A stretch of 64,000 nt of DNA from DATIXJ01 sp963714795. GTDB lineage: Bacteria; Bacteroidota; Ignavibacteria; UBA10030; SZUA-254. The stretch is from assembly GCA_963714795.1 (NCBI GenBank), contig CAVQPS010000010.1, positions 496,001 through 560,000 on the forward strand, given 5' to 3'. The notes under the pieces are model-generated. The model was given only the letters and a program-made list of their open reading frames with translations, searched no databases and was not told the origin of the DNA. Made by a program: the position numbers and the translations under genes. Below, one piece after another: positions 1-8,915 of this stretch (position 1 is its first letter; each line of letters begins with the position of its first letter).

Positions 1-372
1 TCGGTGAAACTTCGAGCAGTCCGTATCTCCGCCGTGCGGTACGCAATTCGATGGGAACGGTTTTTACGATTCCGATCGTTCATGCCGACAATCTCGCCAG
101 AATCATTAACCGAACTCAAGACGAACTATGCAACAAGAATTATCGGCGCACATCCTCACGAGGAAGCATCTCTTCATTCAATAAATGTATCCGGAAATGT
201 TTGTATTGTTTTGGGAAACGAAGGGGAGGGGATTTCACAAGCCATCCTCGACGTCTGCACTGATTTGGTGGCGATCCCGATGATGAATGGAACGGATTCG
301 CTGAATGTTGCCAGTGCGAGCGCTGTGTTCTTATATGAAGCAAGAAAACACCGAACAGCAGAAAAACGTTGA
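1..372 (+). CDS. SpoU/TrmH-type RNA 2'-O-methyltransferase, 3' part, frameshifted
   Basis: This is the C-terminal part of an S-adenosylmethionine-dependent RNA 2'-O-ribose methyltransferase of the SpoU/TrmH (SPOUT) superfamily; the 5' end lies outside the window. The signature is split over two frames. The frame beginning at base 3 reads RRAVRNSMGTVF (the xNSxG-type motif 1 region), and the frame ending at 372 reads VLGNEGEGIS (motif 2) and DSLNVASASAVFLYE (motif 3). Removing one C from the CC near 110-111 joins them as IINELKTNYATRIIGAHP, so a one-base insertion is the simplest explanation. The trefoil-knot cofactor site is therefore recognisable. I cannot say which tRNA or rRNA nucleotide it methylates. 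The family call is secure; the start is unknown. Confidence 0.8.
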   Translation, partial: SVKLRAVRISAVRYAIRWERFLRFRSFMPTISPESLTELKTNYATRIIGAHPHEEASLHSINVSGNVCIVLGNEGEGISQAILDVCTDLVAIPMMNGTDSLNVASASAVFLYEARKHRTAEKR

Positions 373-528
373 AAGCTGAATTTTCAAAAAAAATCGGCTT
401 TCGTATAACGGTCTTGCACTTTGAACATGTGACGGTAATCCACTGTGATCTCCTCGCCTTTTTAATATTTTTCAAACATAAAACCTATAATTATGATCAT
501 CGCAGCATTTAGGATATAATTGAATGAT

Positions 529-801
529 TTAAATACCAAGCAGGTGCCATTTTATTGAAGCTCTGTGGACAACCTTATAATTTCCCTCGCTTGATACAAA
601 AATCACTATATAATTTCTTAATCTCTTTAGATAAAGATGTAATCTACCTTTTTTTATCCAACGCAATATTTTCGTCATCCCTATAAACATATATATGTCC
701 CTTCTTTGATTGGACAGATTGCTATTACACCTACACCGTGGATCTTCGAGTCGAGCAATTCTAGTGTAAACTTTATAATGAGGTAATTTGGAAATCATCA
801 C
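529..801 (-). CDS. Hypothetical protein, doubtful
   Basis: A 90-codon frame begins with GTG and overlaps the end of the broken membrane-protein gene upstream by a few bases. The product is rich in Lys and Arg, has no signal peptide and no motif I recognise. It may be a small coupled gene, a remnant of the same decayed locus, or a chance frame in AT-rich DNA. No good ribosome binding site decides the matter. The rest of 373-797 shows nothing else I can support. Confidence 0.25.
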   Translation of the reverse strand: MMISKLPHYKVYTRIARLEDPRCRCNSNLSNQRRDIYMFIGMTKILRWIKKGRLHLYLKRLRNYIVIFVSSEGNYKVVHRASIKWHLLGI

Positions 802-1382
802 TTAATCATTTTTCTAAATTTTCTATTATAACAGTCTTTCCACGCGTTACCATCCCAGTTAATTGGTCGGTCTCCATAAATTTTTACCGTTGTGATAATC
901 ATAACCACCCAAAAAACCAAAATTACGTACAACCAGCACGGGATAGGATACCAAATGGATGGGTAATAGAGGAAATAAATCCAAAAAAATAGATAAAATA
1001 GCCCCGACACCAGTCCAAAATCCTAAATTATAAGGAATCCAAGTCGTCCACGAGTCAGCATCTTGCAATAACTTGTTCAAGGTGGCTTCATCTTGTTGAG
1101 GAAATTTTACACTGATGACATTGATTTAGCAATTCCATTATAGTGGAACGCGAGTAGCGAACGTTCTTTATAAAAAAATGCCGCTGCGACAAACATGAGA
1201 CCGGATGCCATCCAGAAATAGTGTTTACCGCTTAACCACCAATTCAATAAATTACCTGTTATCTACGACGCAAGTCTTTCAAGAACCAAAGCAGGAACAG
1301 TAACACAAAAAGCCGAGAGAACTCCCATAATATTCATTTCTTTGTCCAAATACCCCAAATAATGTTTAGCATTATCATTCAT
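798..1382 (-). pseudogene. Broken multi-pass membrane protein gene
   Basis: Three frames join into one membrane protein of about 190 residues. It starts at ATG 1382 (MNDNAKHYLGYLDKEMN), meets an in-frame TAG at 1265-1263 after 39 codons, and stays open (ITGNLLNWWLSGKHYFWMAS) to a stop at 1109-1107. A frame change near 1110 leads into VKFPQQDEATLNKLLQDADS. A second change at the T7 run near 990-1000 leads into FWIYFLYYPSIWYPIP and the end, RKFRKMIK. At least three hydrophobic stretches are visible. The N-terminal half, with charged helix then membrane segments, is unlike any family I can name. One nonsense codon plus two shifts make real decay more likely here than at the other frameshifted genes. 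Confidence 0.5.
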
Positions 1383-1449
1383 AAAACTCCCTTATCAACT
1401 TTTAGACAGGCTCTTTTCCTTAATCACAGTGCTGTATTCGTTAGAATGA

Positions 1450-1875
1450 TTATCCAACCTCAATCAATTCTTTCTGTGAAAAGAAAAACCCGATTTCAAT
1501 TTTTCCATTCTCCACGGAATCGGAGCCGTGCACGATATTCTCGCCTTTGTTGTCGGCATACAATTTCCGGATCGTTCCGGGAGCGGCATCTTTCGGATCG
1601 GTCGCACCGATCAATGCGCGGAAGTCGGCAACGGCATTTTCTTTTTCCAGTGCAATCGGAACAACCGGACCGGAACACATAAACTCCACCAGCCCGTCGT
1701 AAAACGGTCTTCCTTTGTGCACGGCATAAAATCCGCCCGCGGTTTCTTTCGTCAACCGCACTTTTTTCAATGCAACAATTTTGAATCCGGCTTTCTGCAT
1801 ACGAGCTACCACTTCGCCGATAAGATTTTTTCTGACACAATCAGGTTTGAGAATTGCTAATGTTCGTTCAGTCAC
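1450..1875 (-). CDS. ndk: Nucleoside diphosphate kinase
   Basis: This cytosolic enzyme transfers the gamma phosphate from ATP to nucleoside diphosphates through a phosphohistidine. The product is 141 residues, the normal size for the family. It begins TERTLAILKPDCVRKNLIGE and carries the active-site stretch NIVHGSDS with the catalytic His. The RPFYDGLVEFM and GATDPKDAAPGTIR segments that form the nucleotide site are intact. The start is GTG at 1875 with GGAG six bases upstream. It is the last gene of the minus-strand housekeeping block, just after the rhodanese gene. Confidence 0.97.
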   Translation of the reverse strand: MTERTLAILKPDCVRKNLIGEVVARMQKAGFKIVALKKVRLTKETAGGFYAVHKGRPFYDGLVEFMCSGPVVPIALEKENAVADFRALIGATDPKDAAPGTIRKLYADNKGENIVHGSDSVENGKIEIGFFFSQKELIEVG

Positions 1876-1916
1876 ATTTTACTCCATTCGATGATTTTGA
1901 TTTTTGACTTTTGAAT

Positions 1917-2285
1917 TTATACTTCCGTCGGATATCCCAACTCTTTCCATTTCCGCCATCCGCCATCCATCGAGATCACATTTTTGTATCCCATTTTCTG
2001 CAGATTATCTGCGGAAAGAGCCGAGCGGAATCCGCCGCCGCAATATAAAATGATTTCCTGCCGTTTATCGGGAACTGCTGTTTCGATATCCCGCTCGATG
2101 ATTCCTTTTCCGAGATGAAGGGCTCCGGCGATACGGCCTTTTTCCCATTCGTTATCTTCCCGGGTATCGACGATCAACAATTTGTCGCCGTTATCAAGTC
2201 GTTTTTTTACTTCTTCAGGAATGGTTTGTCTGACGCGGCTTTTTGCATCATCAACAAGCTTCAAAAACGCAGGAGAATGTTTCAT
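1917..2285 (-). CDS. Rhodanese-like domain protein
   Basis: A single rhodanese domain of 122 residues with no signal peptide, so probably cytosolic. The active-site loop YCGGGFRS contains the catalytic Cys that would carry a persulfide, and DTREDNEWEKGRI is the typical upstream Asp/Arg region. Single-domain rhodaneses deliver sulfur in thiol metabolism, but the sequence does not identify the substrate. The gene lies about 20 bases after the 3' end of sucD and before ndk, and is probably cotranscribed with them. Confidence 0.9.
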   Translation of the reverse strand: MKHSPAFLKLVDDAKSRVRQTIPEEVKKRLDNGDKLLIVDTREDNEWEKGRIAGALHLGKGIIERDIETAVPDKRQEIILYCGGGFRSALSADNLQKMGYKNVISMDGGWRKWKELGYPTEV

Positions 2286-2305
2286 ACGTTTTTATTTTTT
2301 CCTTT

Positions 2306-3252
2306 TTACTTTATTGATTTTTTCTTTGTAACAACGATGAATTTCTTCTTCGGTTTTTTCCCCAGCACTTTTTCCACCATCGCGCCGATCATGGCGGGAC
2401 TTTCGACGACATGGATACCGGCTTTTTTCATCGCCGCCATTTTTTCAGCGGCCGTACCTTTACCGCCGGAGATAATCGCGCCGGCATGTCCCATTCTTCG
2501 TCCCGGGGGCGCCGTTCTCCGGCAATAAATCCAATCACCGGTTTTTTAAAATATTTTTTCACATAATCTGCCGCTTCTTCTTCGGCAGTTCCTCCGATTT
2601 CACCGATCATGATAACCGCTTCTGTTCGGTCATCTTCATTAAATAATTTAAGAGCGTCGAGAAAGCGCGTACCGACGATCGGGTCGCCGCCGATGCCGAT
2701 GCAGGTCGACTGACCCATTCCCAGACCGGTCACCTGCCACACTGCTTCGTATGTGAGGGTTCCGCTTCGGGAAATCACACCTACTTTTCCGGGACGGTGG
2801 ATAAATCCCGGCATGATACCGATCTTGCATTCTCCCGGTGTTATAATGCCGGGACAATTCGGTCCGATCATACGGACGTTCTTGCGCTGTATATATTCGT
2901 ACACTTTGACCATGTCGCGGGCGGGAATACCTTCGGTAATCGTCACGATCAATTTGATGCCGGCTTCAGCCGCTTCGAGCGCTGCTTCGGCGGCAAAGGC
3001 AGCCGGGACAAAAATTATCGATACGTCCGCTCCTTCGTTCCTGACCGCATCGGCAACGGTATTGAAAACCGGTACCGGTTTCTTAAACTGATATTGATCG
3101 TTACCGTTATATTGCAAGCCGCCTTTTCCGGGCGTAACGCCGGCAACAACTTTTGTTCCGTATGCGATCATTTGTTGCGTATGAAATGTTCCTTCGCCGC
3201 CGGTGATTCCCTGAACGACGAGACGAGTTTTTTTATCGACGAGTATGCTCAT
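2306..3252 (-). CDS. sucD: Succinyl-CoA synthetase subunit alpha, with one frameshift
   Basis: This is the alpha subunit of ADP/GDP-forming succinyl-CoA ligase of the TCA cycle. Visible are the CoA-binding region (VQGITGGEGTFHTQQM, VAGVTPGKGG), GPNCPGIITPGECKIGIMP, SRSGTLTYEAVWQ and GEIGGTAEEEAADYV. At GFIAG, near 2511-2514, the frame breaks. Restoring one A gives AGRTAPPGRRMGHAGAIISG, which includes the His that is phosphorylated in this family, and the frame then runs to the stop at 2306. As written, the sequence would lose that His, so an assembly error is more likely than a true mutation in an essential gene. No beta subunit (sucC) is nearby. Confidence 0.93.
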
Positions 3253-3314
3253 GTCAATTCAAAATTAAAATTTCAAAAGGAAAAAAGTGATTTAAAAAAC
3301 ATTGGTTTTTACTA

Positions 3315-4736
3315 TCAGTTGCGTTCAACGACATCTGCCACGCGCAAAATCGTTTCTTCATCGAATTGCTTTCCGAGAAGCTGAAGTCCGATCGGCAATC
3401 CTTTCGAATCTGTTCCGCACGGAACGCTGATACCCGGAATGCCGGCAAGGTTCGCGGAAACCGTATAGACATCCGACAAATACATCTGGAGCGGATCGGA
3501 AATTTTCTCGCCAAACCGGAACGCCGTCGACGGAGCGGTCGGCGTCAACAAACAATCGACTTCCATAAACGCATTATCGAAATCCTGTTTGATCAACCGC
3601 CGGACTTTTTGTCCTTTCGCATAATACGCATCATAATATCCTGCCGAAAGGACGTATGTGCCGAGCATAATGCGGCGTTTCACTTCGCTTCCGAATCCTT
3701 CACTGCGGGATTTCACATACATCTCCAGGAGATCGCCCGGTTCAGTACTGCGATAACCATACCGGGCACCGTCGTAGCGTGCAAGATTCGATGATGCTTC
3801 AGCAGTCGACAGAATATAATACGTTGCAATCGTATATTCCGAGTTCGGCAGAGAGATTTCTTTCACGACCGCACCGGATTGTTTCAACATTTCAATCTTT
3901 TCGAAAATTGCCTTGGCAACTTCTGTATTCAACGACGATGTAAAATATTCTTTCGGAATTCCGATCCGCAGTCCGCGGACGTTACCGTTCAGTGCATCGA
4001 CATAATCCGGAACCGGTATTTGTGCGGAAGTGGAATCCGACGGATCATATCCGGCAATAACGTGAAGAACGGAAGCGACATCGCGAACCGTGTTTCCGAA
4101 CGGACCGATTTGATCGAACGACGATGCAAACGCAACAAGGCCGTAGCGTGACACTCTTCCGTACGTCGGTTTCAAACCGACAACGCCGCAAAGCGATGCG
4201 GGCTGACGAATCGAACCGCCGGTATCGCTTCCCAGTGCCGTAGTCGACATCCCGGATGCAACGGCAACGGCAGAACCGCCGCTCGATCCGCCCGGCACGC
4301 GGGTTTCATCGACCGGATTGAGCGTCGGACCGAATGCCGAATTTTCTGTCGACGACCCCATGGCAAATTCGTCCATATTTGTTTTTCCGATAAAAATCGC
4401 ATCGGCATCGCGGAGTCGTTGTATGACCGTCGCATCGTACGGAGCAATGAAATGTTCAAGCATCCGGGATCCGCACGTAACGCTGTGATCTTTCATACAA
4501 ATAACATCTTTTATCGCAATGACCATGCCTGCCAGCGGACCGGCAGAACCATTCTGCAATTTGACATCAACAGAGCGGGCGCGCGACCGCGCGTGGTCGG
4601 CAAATACCGAGAGAAAAGCATTCAGATGATGCTTTCTTCCGATTTGGGCCAAAAACTCTTCGGTAATATTCTCACACGACGTTTCTCCGGAAGCGAGCTG
4701 CTTCCGGAGAATTTCAAAATCCTTCAGTGACTTCAT
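3315..4736 (-). CDS. gatA: Asp/Glu-tRNA(Asn/Gln) amidotransferase subunit A
   Basis: This is the glutaminase subunit of the GatCAB complex, which converts misacylated Glu-tRNA(Gln) or Asp-tRNA(Asn) to the amide form. The amidase signature triad (Ser-cisSer-Lys) is present: the Lys in VIAIKDVI, the glycine/serine-rich RVPGGSSGGSAVAVASG, and the nucleophilic Ser region GSDTGGSIRQPAS. The length of 473 residues is normal. gatB and gatC are not in the window, so the genes are dispersed. It lies between tatA and sucD on the same strand. Confidence 0.96.
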   Translation of the reverse strand: MKSLKDFEILRKQLASGETSCENITEEFLAQIGRKHHLNAFLSVFADHARSRARSVDVKLQNGSAGPLAGMVIAIKDVICMKDHSVTCGSRMLEHFIAPYDATVIQRLRDADAIFIGKTNMDEFAMGSSTENSAFGPTLNPVDETRVPGGSSGGSAVAVASGMSTTALGSDTGGSIRQPASLCGVVGLKPTYGRVSRYGLVAFASSFDQIGPFGNTVRDVASVLHVIAGYDPSDSTSAQIPVPDYVDALNGNVRGLRIGIPKEYFTSSLNTEVAKAIFEKIEMLKQSGAVVKEISLPNSEYTIATYYILSTAEASSNLARYDGARYGYRSTEPGDLLEMYVKSRSEGFGSEVKRRIMLGTYVLSAGYYDAYYAKGQKVRRLIKQDFDNAFMEVDCLLTPTAPSTAFRFGEKISDPLQMYLSDVYTVSANLAGIPGISVPCGTDSKGLPIGLQLLGKQFDEETILRVADVVERN

Positions 4737-4843
4737 TCTGAATGCAAGGAGTGGTTACCATGCCGCTATAACATGAATGGATCATGATGCGAATAATCGT
4801 TTACGACCATCACGCACTCATGAACGGTGAAAGAAATACAGAA

Positions 4844-5032
4844 TTATTTCTGGTCGGGTTTCTTTGGTTCTGACGGTTTTTCGATTTCGTCCTGAATATC
4901 CTTCGCGGCTTTGCGGAATTCCCGGACGCCTTTACCCAAACCTTGCATAAATTCCGGAATACGTTTCGAGCCGAACAGCACCAAAACCACCAGCGCGATA
5001 ACGAGAATCTCAGGTGTTCCTAAATTACCCAT
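4844..5032 (-). CDS. tatA: Sec-independent (Tat) translocase protein TatA
   Basis: A 62-residue TatA/E-type protein. It has a short N-terminal segment with the PEILVIALVVLVLFGSKRIP transmembrane helix and FG hinge, followed by an amphipathic helix (FMQGLGKGVREFRKAAKDI) and a charged tail. It forms the pore or membrane-thinning oligomer for export of folded twin-arginine substrates. Start ATG 5032 is preceded by AAAGGAG, which lies inside the last codons of purQ, so translation of the two genes is probably coupled. tatC is not visible in the window. Confidence 0.95.
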   Translation of the reverse strand: MGNLGTPEILVIALVVLVLFGSKRIPEFMQGLGKGVREFRKAAKDIQDEIEKPSEPKKPDQK

Positions 5033-5035
5033 ACG

Positions 5036-5776
5036 TTAGCTCCTTTCTATGGCAGCAAATTCATGAATATGCGAATCAGTAACTATACAGTGCATCAGTG
5101 ATTGAAAAATTTTTTGACCGTCGGTCGGTCCGATCTCCGGATCGGCAGCCCGTTCCGGATGAGGCATCAAGCCCATGACGTTTCCCCGTTCATTCATAAT
5201 GCCGGCAATATTATTGATGGAGCCGTTCGGATTGGCGGTTGTTGTGACCGAACCATCCTTTTCGCAATACCGGAAAAGTACCCTGCCTCCGGTTTCAAGC
5301 TGTTTCAATGTTTCTGCATCGGCATAATAATTTCCTTCGCCGTGAGCTATCGGAATTCGAAGCACTTCCCCCTGCCGGCACTGTGCGGTAAACCGTGTCG
5401 AGGGATTTTCCACGCGAAGGTTCACAAATTCACAAACAAAATTCATATTGTCATTCTTTAACAACACACCCGGAAGCAATCCTGCTTCACATAACACCTG
5501 AAAGCCGTTACAAATGCCGATGACGGTTCCTCCTGAATTTGCAAAAGAAACGACTTCTTTCATAATCGGCGAAAACCTCGCAATAGCGCCGCACCTGAGA
5601 TAATCACCGTACGAAAATCCGCCGGGCAGTACGACAACGTCGACATGTTCCAGCGAAGAATCTTTATGCCACAAATATCGTGTGTCCTGGTGCATGACAT
5701 GTTTGAGAATATGATACGCGTCGTGATCGCAATTTGAGCCGGGGAAAACGACAACACCGAATTTCAACGCTGTCAT
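5036..5776 (-). CDS. purQ: Phosphoribosylformylglycinamidine synthase subunit PurQ
   Basis: The glutaminase subunit of FGAM synthase, which supplies ammonia for step four of purine synthesis. It is a class I glutamine amidotransferase with the nucleophile elbow GICNGFQVL and the His/Glu pair in PHPERA; the N-terminus VVFPGSNCDHDAYH is typical of PurQ. I choose ATG 5776 because it overlaps the purS stop by four bases and gives the normal N-terminus MTALKFGVVVFPG. The frame remains open upstream to 5842, but that part lies inside purS. Confidence 0.96.
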   Translation of the reverse strand: MTALKFGVVVFPGSNCDHDAYHILKHVMHQDTRYLWHKDSSLEHVDVVVLPGGFSYGDYLRCGAIARFSPIMKEVVSFANSGGTVIGICNGFQVLCEAGLLPGVLLKNDNMNFVCEFVNLRVENPSTRFTAQCRQGEVLRIPIAHGEGNYYADAETLKQLETGGRVLFRYCEKDGSVTTTANPNGSINNIAGIMNERGNVMGLMPHPERAADPEIGPTDGQKIFQSLMHCIVTDSHIHEFAAIERS

Positions 5777-6042
5777 ATATTCTCTTTTTCTACCGTGAAT
5801 GAAAAATCTTCCATCACGACATTTGCCAGCAGTCGTGAACACGCTTCGCGGGTTACACGTTCCGCCTCTTCTTTCGAACCGGTCTGAATTTTCATTTCAA
5901 TATATTTTCCGAGCCGCACATCCTCAACCCCCGATAAGCCGAGATTTTCCAGCGCATGATGAATCGCTTTTCCCTGCGGATCGAGAATAGATTTTCTGAG
6001 TGTCACGGTAATTTTTGCATGATATGTCGACGTGTTCACCAT
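5773..6042 (-). CDS. purS: Phosphoribosylformylglycinamidine synthase subunit PurS
   Basis: A small 89-residue subunit that bridges PurQ and PurL in the three-component FGAM synthase. The opening HAKITVTLRKSILDPQGKAI and the VEDVRLGKYIEM core are characteristic. The stop overlaps the purQ start (ATGA), and the start is three bases after the pssA stop. The large subunit purL is not in the window. Confidence 0.95.
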   Translation of the reverse strand: MVNTSTYHAKITVTLRKSILDPQGKAIHHALENLGLSGVEDVRLGKYIEMKIQTGSKEEAERVTREACSRLLANVVMEDFSFTVEKENI

Positions 6043-6044
6043 TG

Positions 6045-6812
6045 TTAAATATCGACGCTGCTGATTTCCGTATCTTTTTCTTCACTCCTCTTTTCTTCAG
6101 GATGAAGAAGATGGTGTGCGAATTGAAACATATAGCGCAACGGACCGGTTGCGACATAAAAAATAAAAAACGGGAACAGGGCTTGTCCCCTCGTTATGAC
6201 AATCGCCGTAATCCCGATAATGCCGATCGTAAACCGCAGGGGATGTTGCTTGATTCCACGCCGGGAAAATTTCGGAACCGTATCATACTTCAACGTGGAC
6301 ACCATGAGCAATGAAAGTACAACAACCATCGGTGCAAGCAGGGACGCTTCGAGTCCGCCCAACGGAACTCCTTCTCTATAGAATGACAGTGTAAAAGCGC
6401 TGACGGTTACTGCGGAAGCCGGAATCGGCAAGCCCCTGAAAAAATCTTTATCGTAACCGATCAGTTGCGTATTGAACCGCGCCAGCCGTAATGCCCCGAA
6501 AATGAGAGGCATGGCGCTGATCAACATTCCGATGCCTTCCATGGTATGAAGATACATTGCGTACGCAAGAAACGAAGGAGCGAGACCGAACGAAACAACA
6601 TCGGAGAGCGAATCGAATTCGACTCCGAAATCACTTGAGGATTTCGTAATACGTGCCATAATGCCATCAAGAACGTCGAATACCGCCGCAAGAAGAATGA
6701 ACCACGAAGCCAGGACATAATCCCCCTGTGCCGTATGGATGACAGAACGAAAACCGCAAAAAATATTCAACACCGTAAACAAGCTCGGAACGACTGCTCG
6801 AGTAATTTTCAT
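6045..6812 (-). CDS. pssA: CDP-diacylglycerol-serine O-phosphatidyltransferase
   Basis: This integral membrane enzyme makes phosphatidylserine from CDP-diacylglycerol and serine. The CDP-alcohol phosphatidyltransferase motif is intact: DVLDGIMAR followed by GVEFDSLSDVVSFG (DG..AR...G...D...D). Around seven hydrophobic helices are visible in 255 residues. Its start overlaps the psd stop by four bases, so synthase and decarboxylase for phosphatidylethanolamine are translationally coupled. Confidence 0.95.
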   Translation of the reverse strand: MKITRAVVPSLFTVLNIFCGFRSVIHTAQGDYVLASWFILLAAVFDVLDGIMARITKSSSDFGVEFDSLSDVVSFGLAPSFLAYAMYLHTMEGIGMLISAMPLIFGALRLARFNTQLIGYDKDFFRGLPIPASAVTVSAFTLSFYREGVPLGGLEASLLAPMVVVLSLLMVSTLKYDTVPKFSRRGIKQHPLRFTIGIIGITAIVITRGQALFPFFIFYVATGPLRYMFQFAHHLLHPEEKRSEEKDTEISSVDI

Positions 6813-7489
6813 CGGTGCATTCCTTTATTCAATTGCGCGGAGGGATAATACGCGATGATGGTTTCTCCGCCTTTCACTTTATCGTGCAGTTGAACGTTGA
6901 GATGAAAATTTTTCGGCATCATGACATCGACCCGCGAACCGAACCGAATCATCCCGAACCGTTCGCCTTTCGTCACGTCCTGTTCGAGATGGACGTTCGC
7001 GACGATCCGCCGTGCAACCGCACCGGCAATCTGCTTAAACAATAATTTTTGTTCGCCATCGGCAATACCAATCAACGTCCGTTCATTCCGTTCCGACGAT
7101 TTTTCGTCGAAGGCGACAAGATGTTTTCCCGGAATATATTTAAAATAACCGACCGTTCCCGTGATCGGAAACCGGTTGACATGAACATTGAGAGGCGACA
7201 TAAAAATACTCACCAGCACGCACTGATCTTTCAAAAAATCATTTTCAACAACATCCGAAATCTGAATCACCTTTCCGTCGGCAGGTGCAATCACGCAATT
7301 ATCGATCACCGGCGTAGCGCGATTCGGATCGCGGAAAAAAAACAATACCAGAGCCGAAAAAACGACAAGAACTCCGACCACAGAGTATTGAACGGGCCCC
7401 GGTTCAAAAAACAGCCACGCACAAATCAGCAGAACAATCACCGCGATAAAAATATTTCGTACGACAGCAACACCATATTCGGTTATCAT
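6809..7489 (-). CDS. psd: Phosphatidylserine decarboxylase (short, Asd/PSD-A type)
   Basis: Converts phosphatidylserine to phosphatidylethanolamine at the membrane, using a pyruvoyl group made by self-cleavage. The 226-residue protein is the short type. It has two N-terminal membrane segments, then FFRDPNR, APADGKV, MSPLNVHVNR and the self-cleavage region RFGSRVDVMMP, where cleavage at the Gly-Ser bond would generate the pyruvoyl. It is coupled to pssA downstream and preceded by purC. Confidence 0.95.
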   Translation of the reverse strand: MITEYGVAVVRNIFIAVIVLLICAWLFFEPGPVQYSVVGVLVVFSALVLFFFRDPNRATPVIDNCVIAPADGKVIQISDVVENDFLKDQCVLVSIFMSPLNVHVNRFPITGTVGYFKYIPGKHLVAFDEKSSERNERTLIGIADGEQKLLFKQIAGAVARRIVANVHLEQDVTKGERFGMIRFGSRVDVMMPKNFHLNVQLHDKVKGGETIIAYYPSAQLNKGMHR

Positions 7490-7507
7490 AGTGGGGTGTT
7501 CCGGTTA

Positions 7508-8215
7508 TTAGACTTTCAGCATTAAGCGATCACACAACTCGGCGATTGCGTCGCCGGCATGTTCTTGTCCGGGATCGAATCGGTTTACTTCATCTTTTCC
7601 GTCGCGATCGGTAAACCGGCAGGTCGTGGGGGACAATTCGTCGGTCAGAACAACCTGGCCTTTTGATCGTCCGAAAGAGAATTGAATCTCTGCCAGCGTC
7701 AATTGACGGCGATCGCATAAACCGCGGATGACGGCATTCGCTTTGGAGCTCATACGATTCATCTGTTTAAATTCTTCGGGCGATGCAATCCCGAGAGCAT
7801 ACACATGATATTCATTGACCCATGTTGTCGTCGACTCACCCGTCAGATAATAATGTTCTATCACGGGAAAATCCAAATTCATTTTTTCATTACGATGAAA
7901 CCGCTGCAGGAGAACGCCATCGTTTACATTATACACTTTTATTATCAAAGGAATAGCTTCCGTCTTTTTTACCAGCATTTCCGCTGTGGAAATTTTTTTT
8001 GCAAAATGAGTGGCGATCCGAAATTCTTCCAGATATTCAAAAAGATAACACGAAATGGTATTTCGCAACACATCAAGCCCGTTTTTTTTGGAAAGTTTTT
8101 TAACAGTGGGAGAACTTATAGAATTGAAATCCTGGATGATAAAGTCGGCTGTTTCGGTCTGATAATATGTCTTTCCGGATCGATCAAAGAGTTGGATAGG
8201 AGTTCCCCGTTTCAC
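7508..8215 (-). CDS. purC: Phosphoribosylaminoimidazole-succinocarboxamide (SAICAR) synthase
   Basis: Joins aspartate to CAIR in purine biosynthesis. It has the ATP-binding N-terminus with GKTYYQTETADFIIQDFNSI, the catalytic core (AIPLIIKVYNVNDG), and a C-terminal part with LTDELSPTTCRF and RFDPGQEH. At 235 residues it is the compact bacterial form, although its N-terminus is unusual. The start is GTG 8215 with AGGAAA upstream. It is the first gene of the minus-strand block that ends with ndk. Confidence 0.92.
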   Translation of the reverse strand: MKRGTPIQLFDRSGKTYYQTETADFIIQDFNSISSPTVKKLSKKNGLDVLRNTISCYLFEYLEEFRIATHFAKKISTAEMLVKKTEAIPLIIKVYNVNDGVLLQRFHRNEKMNLDFPVIEHYYLTGESTTTWVNEYHVYALGIASPEEFKQMNRMSSKANAVIRGLCDRRQLTLAEIQFSFGRSKGQVVLTDELSPTTCRFTDRDGKDEVNRFDPGQEHAGDAIAELCDRLMLKV

Positions 8216-8504
8216 AAGCTTTTCCTATGGAAACTCAAGAAAAAGTATCAATATTTGTGTGGAAATTCTCTAAAATTGTCTTCATGTGCACCTAATAGTA
8301 AGAAAAATCGCTCTAAAAGTCAACCAACGTCACGGTAGTGCCTCAATTTCCCAAGATCCCATAACCCGAAATCCCCCGTCTTGCTGAATTGCTTTTATTC
8401 AGCATCTATTCTGAGCTTGCTTCGTTCAGATTCCGAATAGAATCGTTTCGGAAAGACGGGATTTTGTAAATTGACCCACTGCCCACTGCTGAACCGGGGG
8501 GTTA

Positions 8505-8620
8505 TCCAGCCTTTGCGTGTGCTTTTTTCCACTCATAAAACGTCGGCGGGGTGAAACATCAACCGTCGACAGGATTTCACTGCACTCCCATCAAGAGTCA
8601 CGTACTCCAAAACGACCTTC
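8505..8620 (-). mobile_element. Decayed IS481-type transposase N-terminal remnant
   Basis: On the minus strand, conceptual pieces in different frames read KVVLEYVTLDGSAVKSCR and then FYEWKKAHAKAG. This is the pattern of the N-terminal helix-turn-helix of IS481-family transposases, where a VCR/CREF segment leads to FYEWKKAY. At least one frame change separates the pieces, and no flanking inverted repeats are visible. The rest of 8216-8858 holds no gene. A palindromic stretch around 8386-8455 shows short GAATC-rich repeats but nothing I can name. Confidence 0.5.
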
Positions 8621-8859
8621 TTATATATAGTGCTGACCAAACCTTGCTCGTTGTATTTACCTCAAAATTGTCTCTAACAATGTAACAATATTTATCTCAC
8701 AAGGTCCGGAACATCTGCCATCAGAACATGTAATCATATCGATCGGTTTATGACTTTATATGATACAATGATCTTTTTTTCACCCTCGTCGTTTTCTGCC
8801 TATTTCTTTTTGTTAATACTACTTTAATCTTCCCTTAATTTAGTGCGGCAAAAATATGT

Positions 8860-8877
8860 GCTACATACATATGTAGC
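8860..8877. promoter_or_regulatory. 8-bp-arm palindrome upstream of the first GH18 gene
   Basis: GCTACATA-CA-TATGTAGC is a perfect inverted repeat with eight-base arms. It ends 38 bases before the preferred start at 8916 and sits where a transcription start or operator would be expected. A repressor or activator site is an inference; the dyad itself is directly visible. Confidence 0.4.
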
Positions 8878-8915
8878 AAGTTGAAACCATGTTCAACCTA
8901 AAAAAGGTGAAAACG

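Noticed and set aside
373..420. Possible terminator after the SpoU gene (AAAGCTGA...TCGGCTTT)
   Set aside because: The stem has a G-T pair, the loop is an A run and no T run follows.
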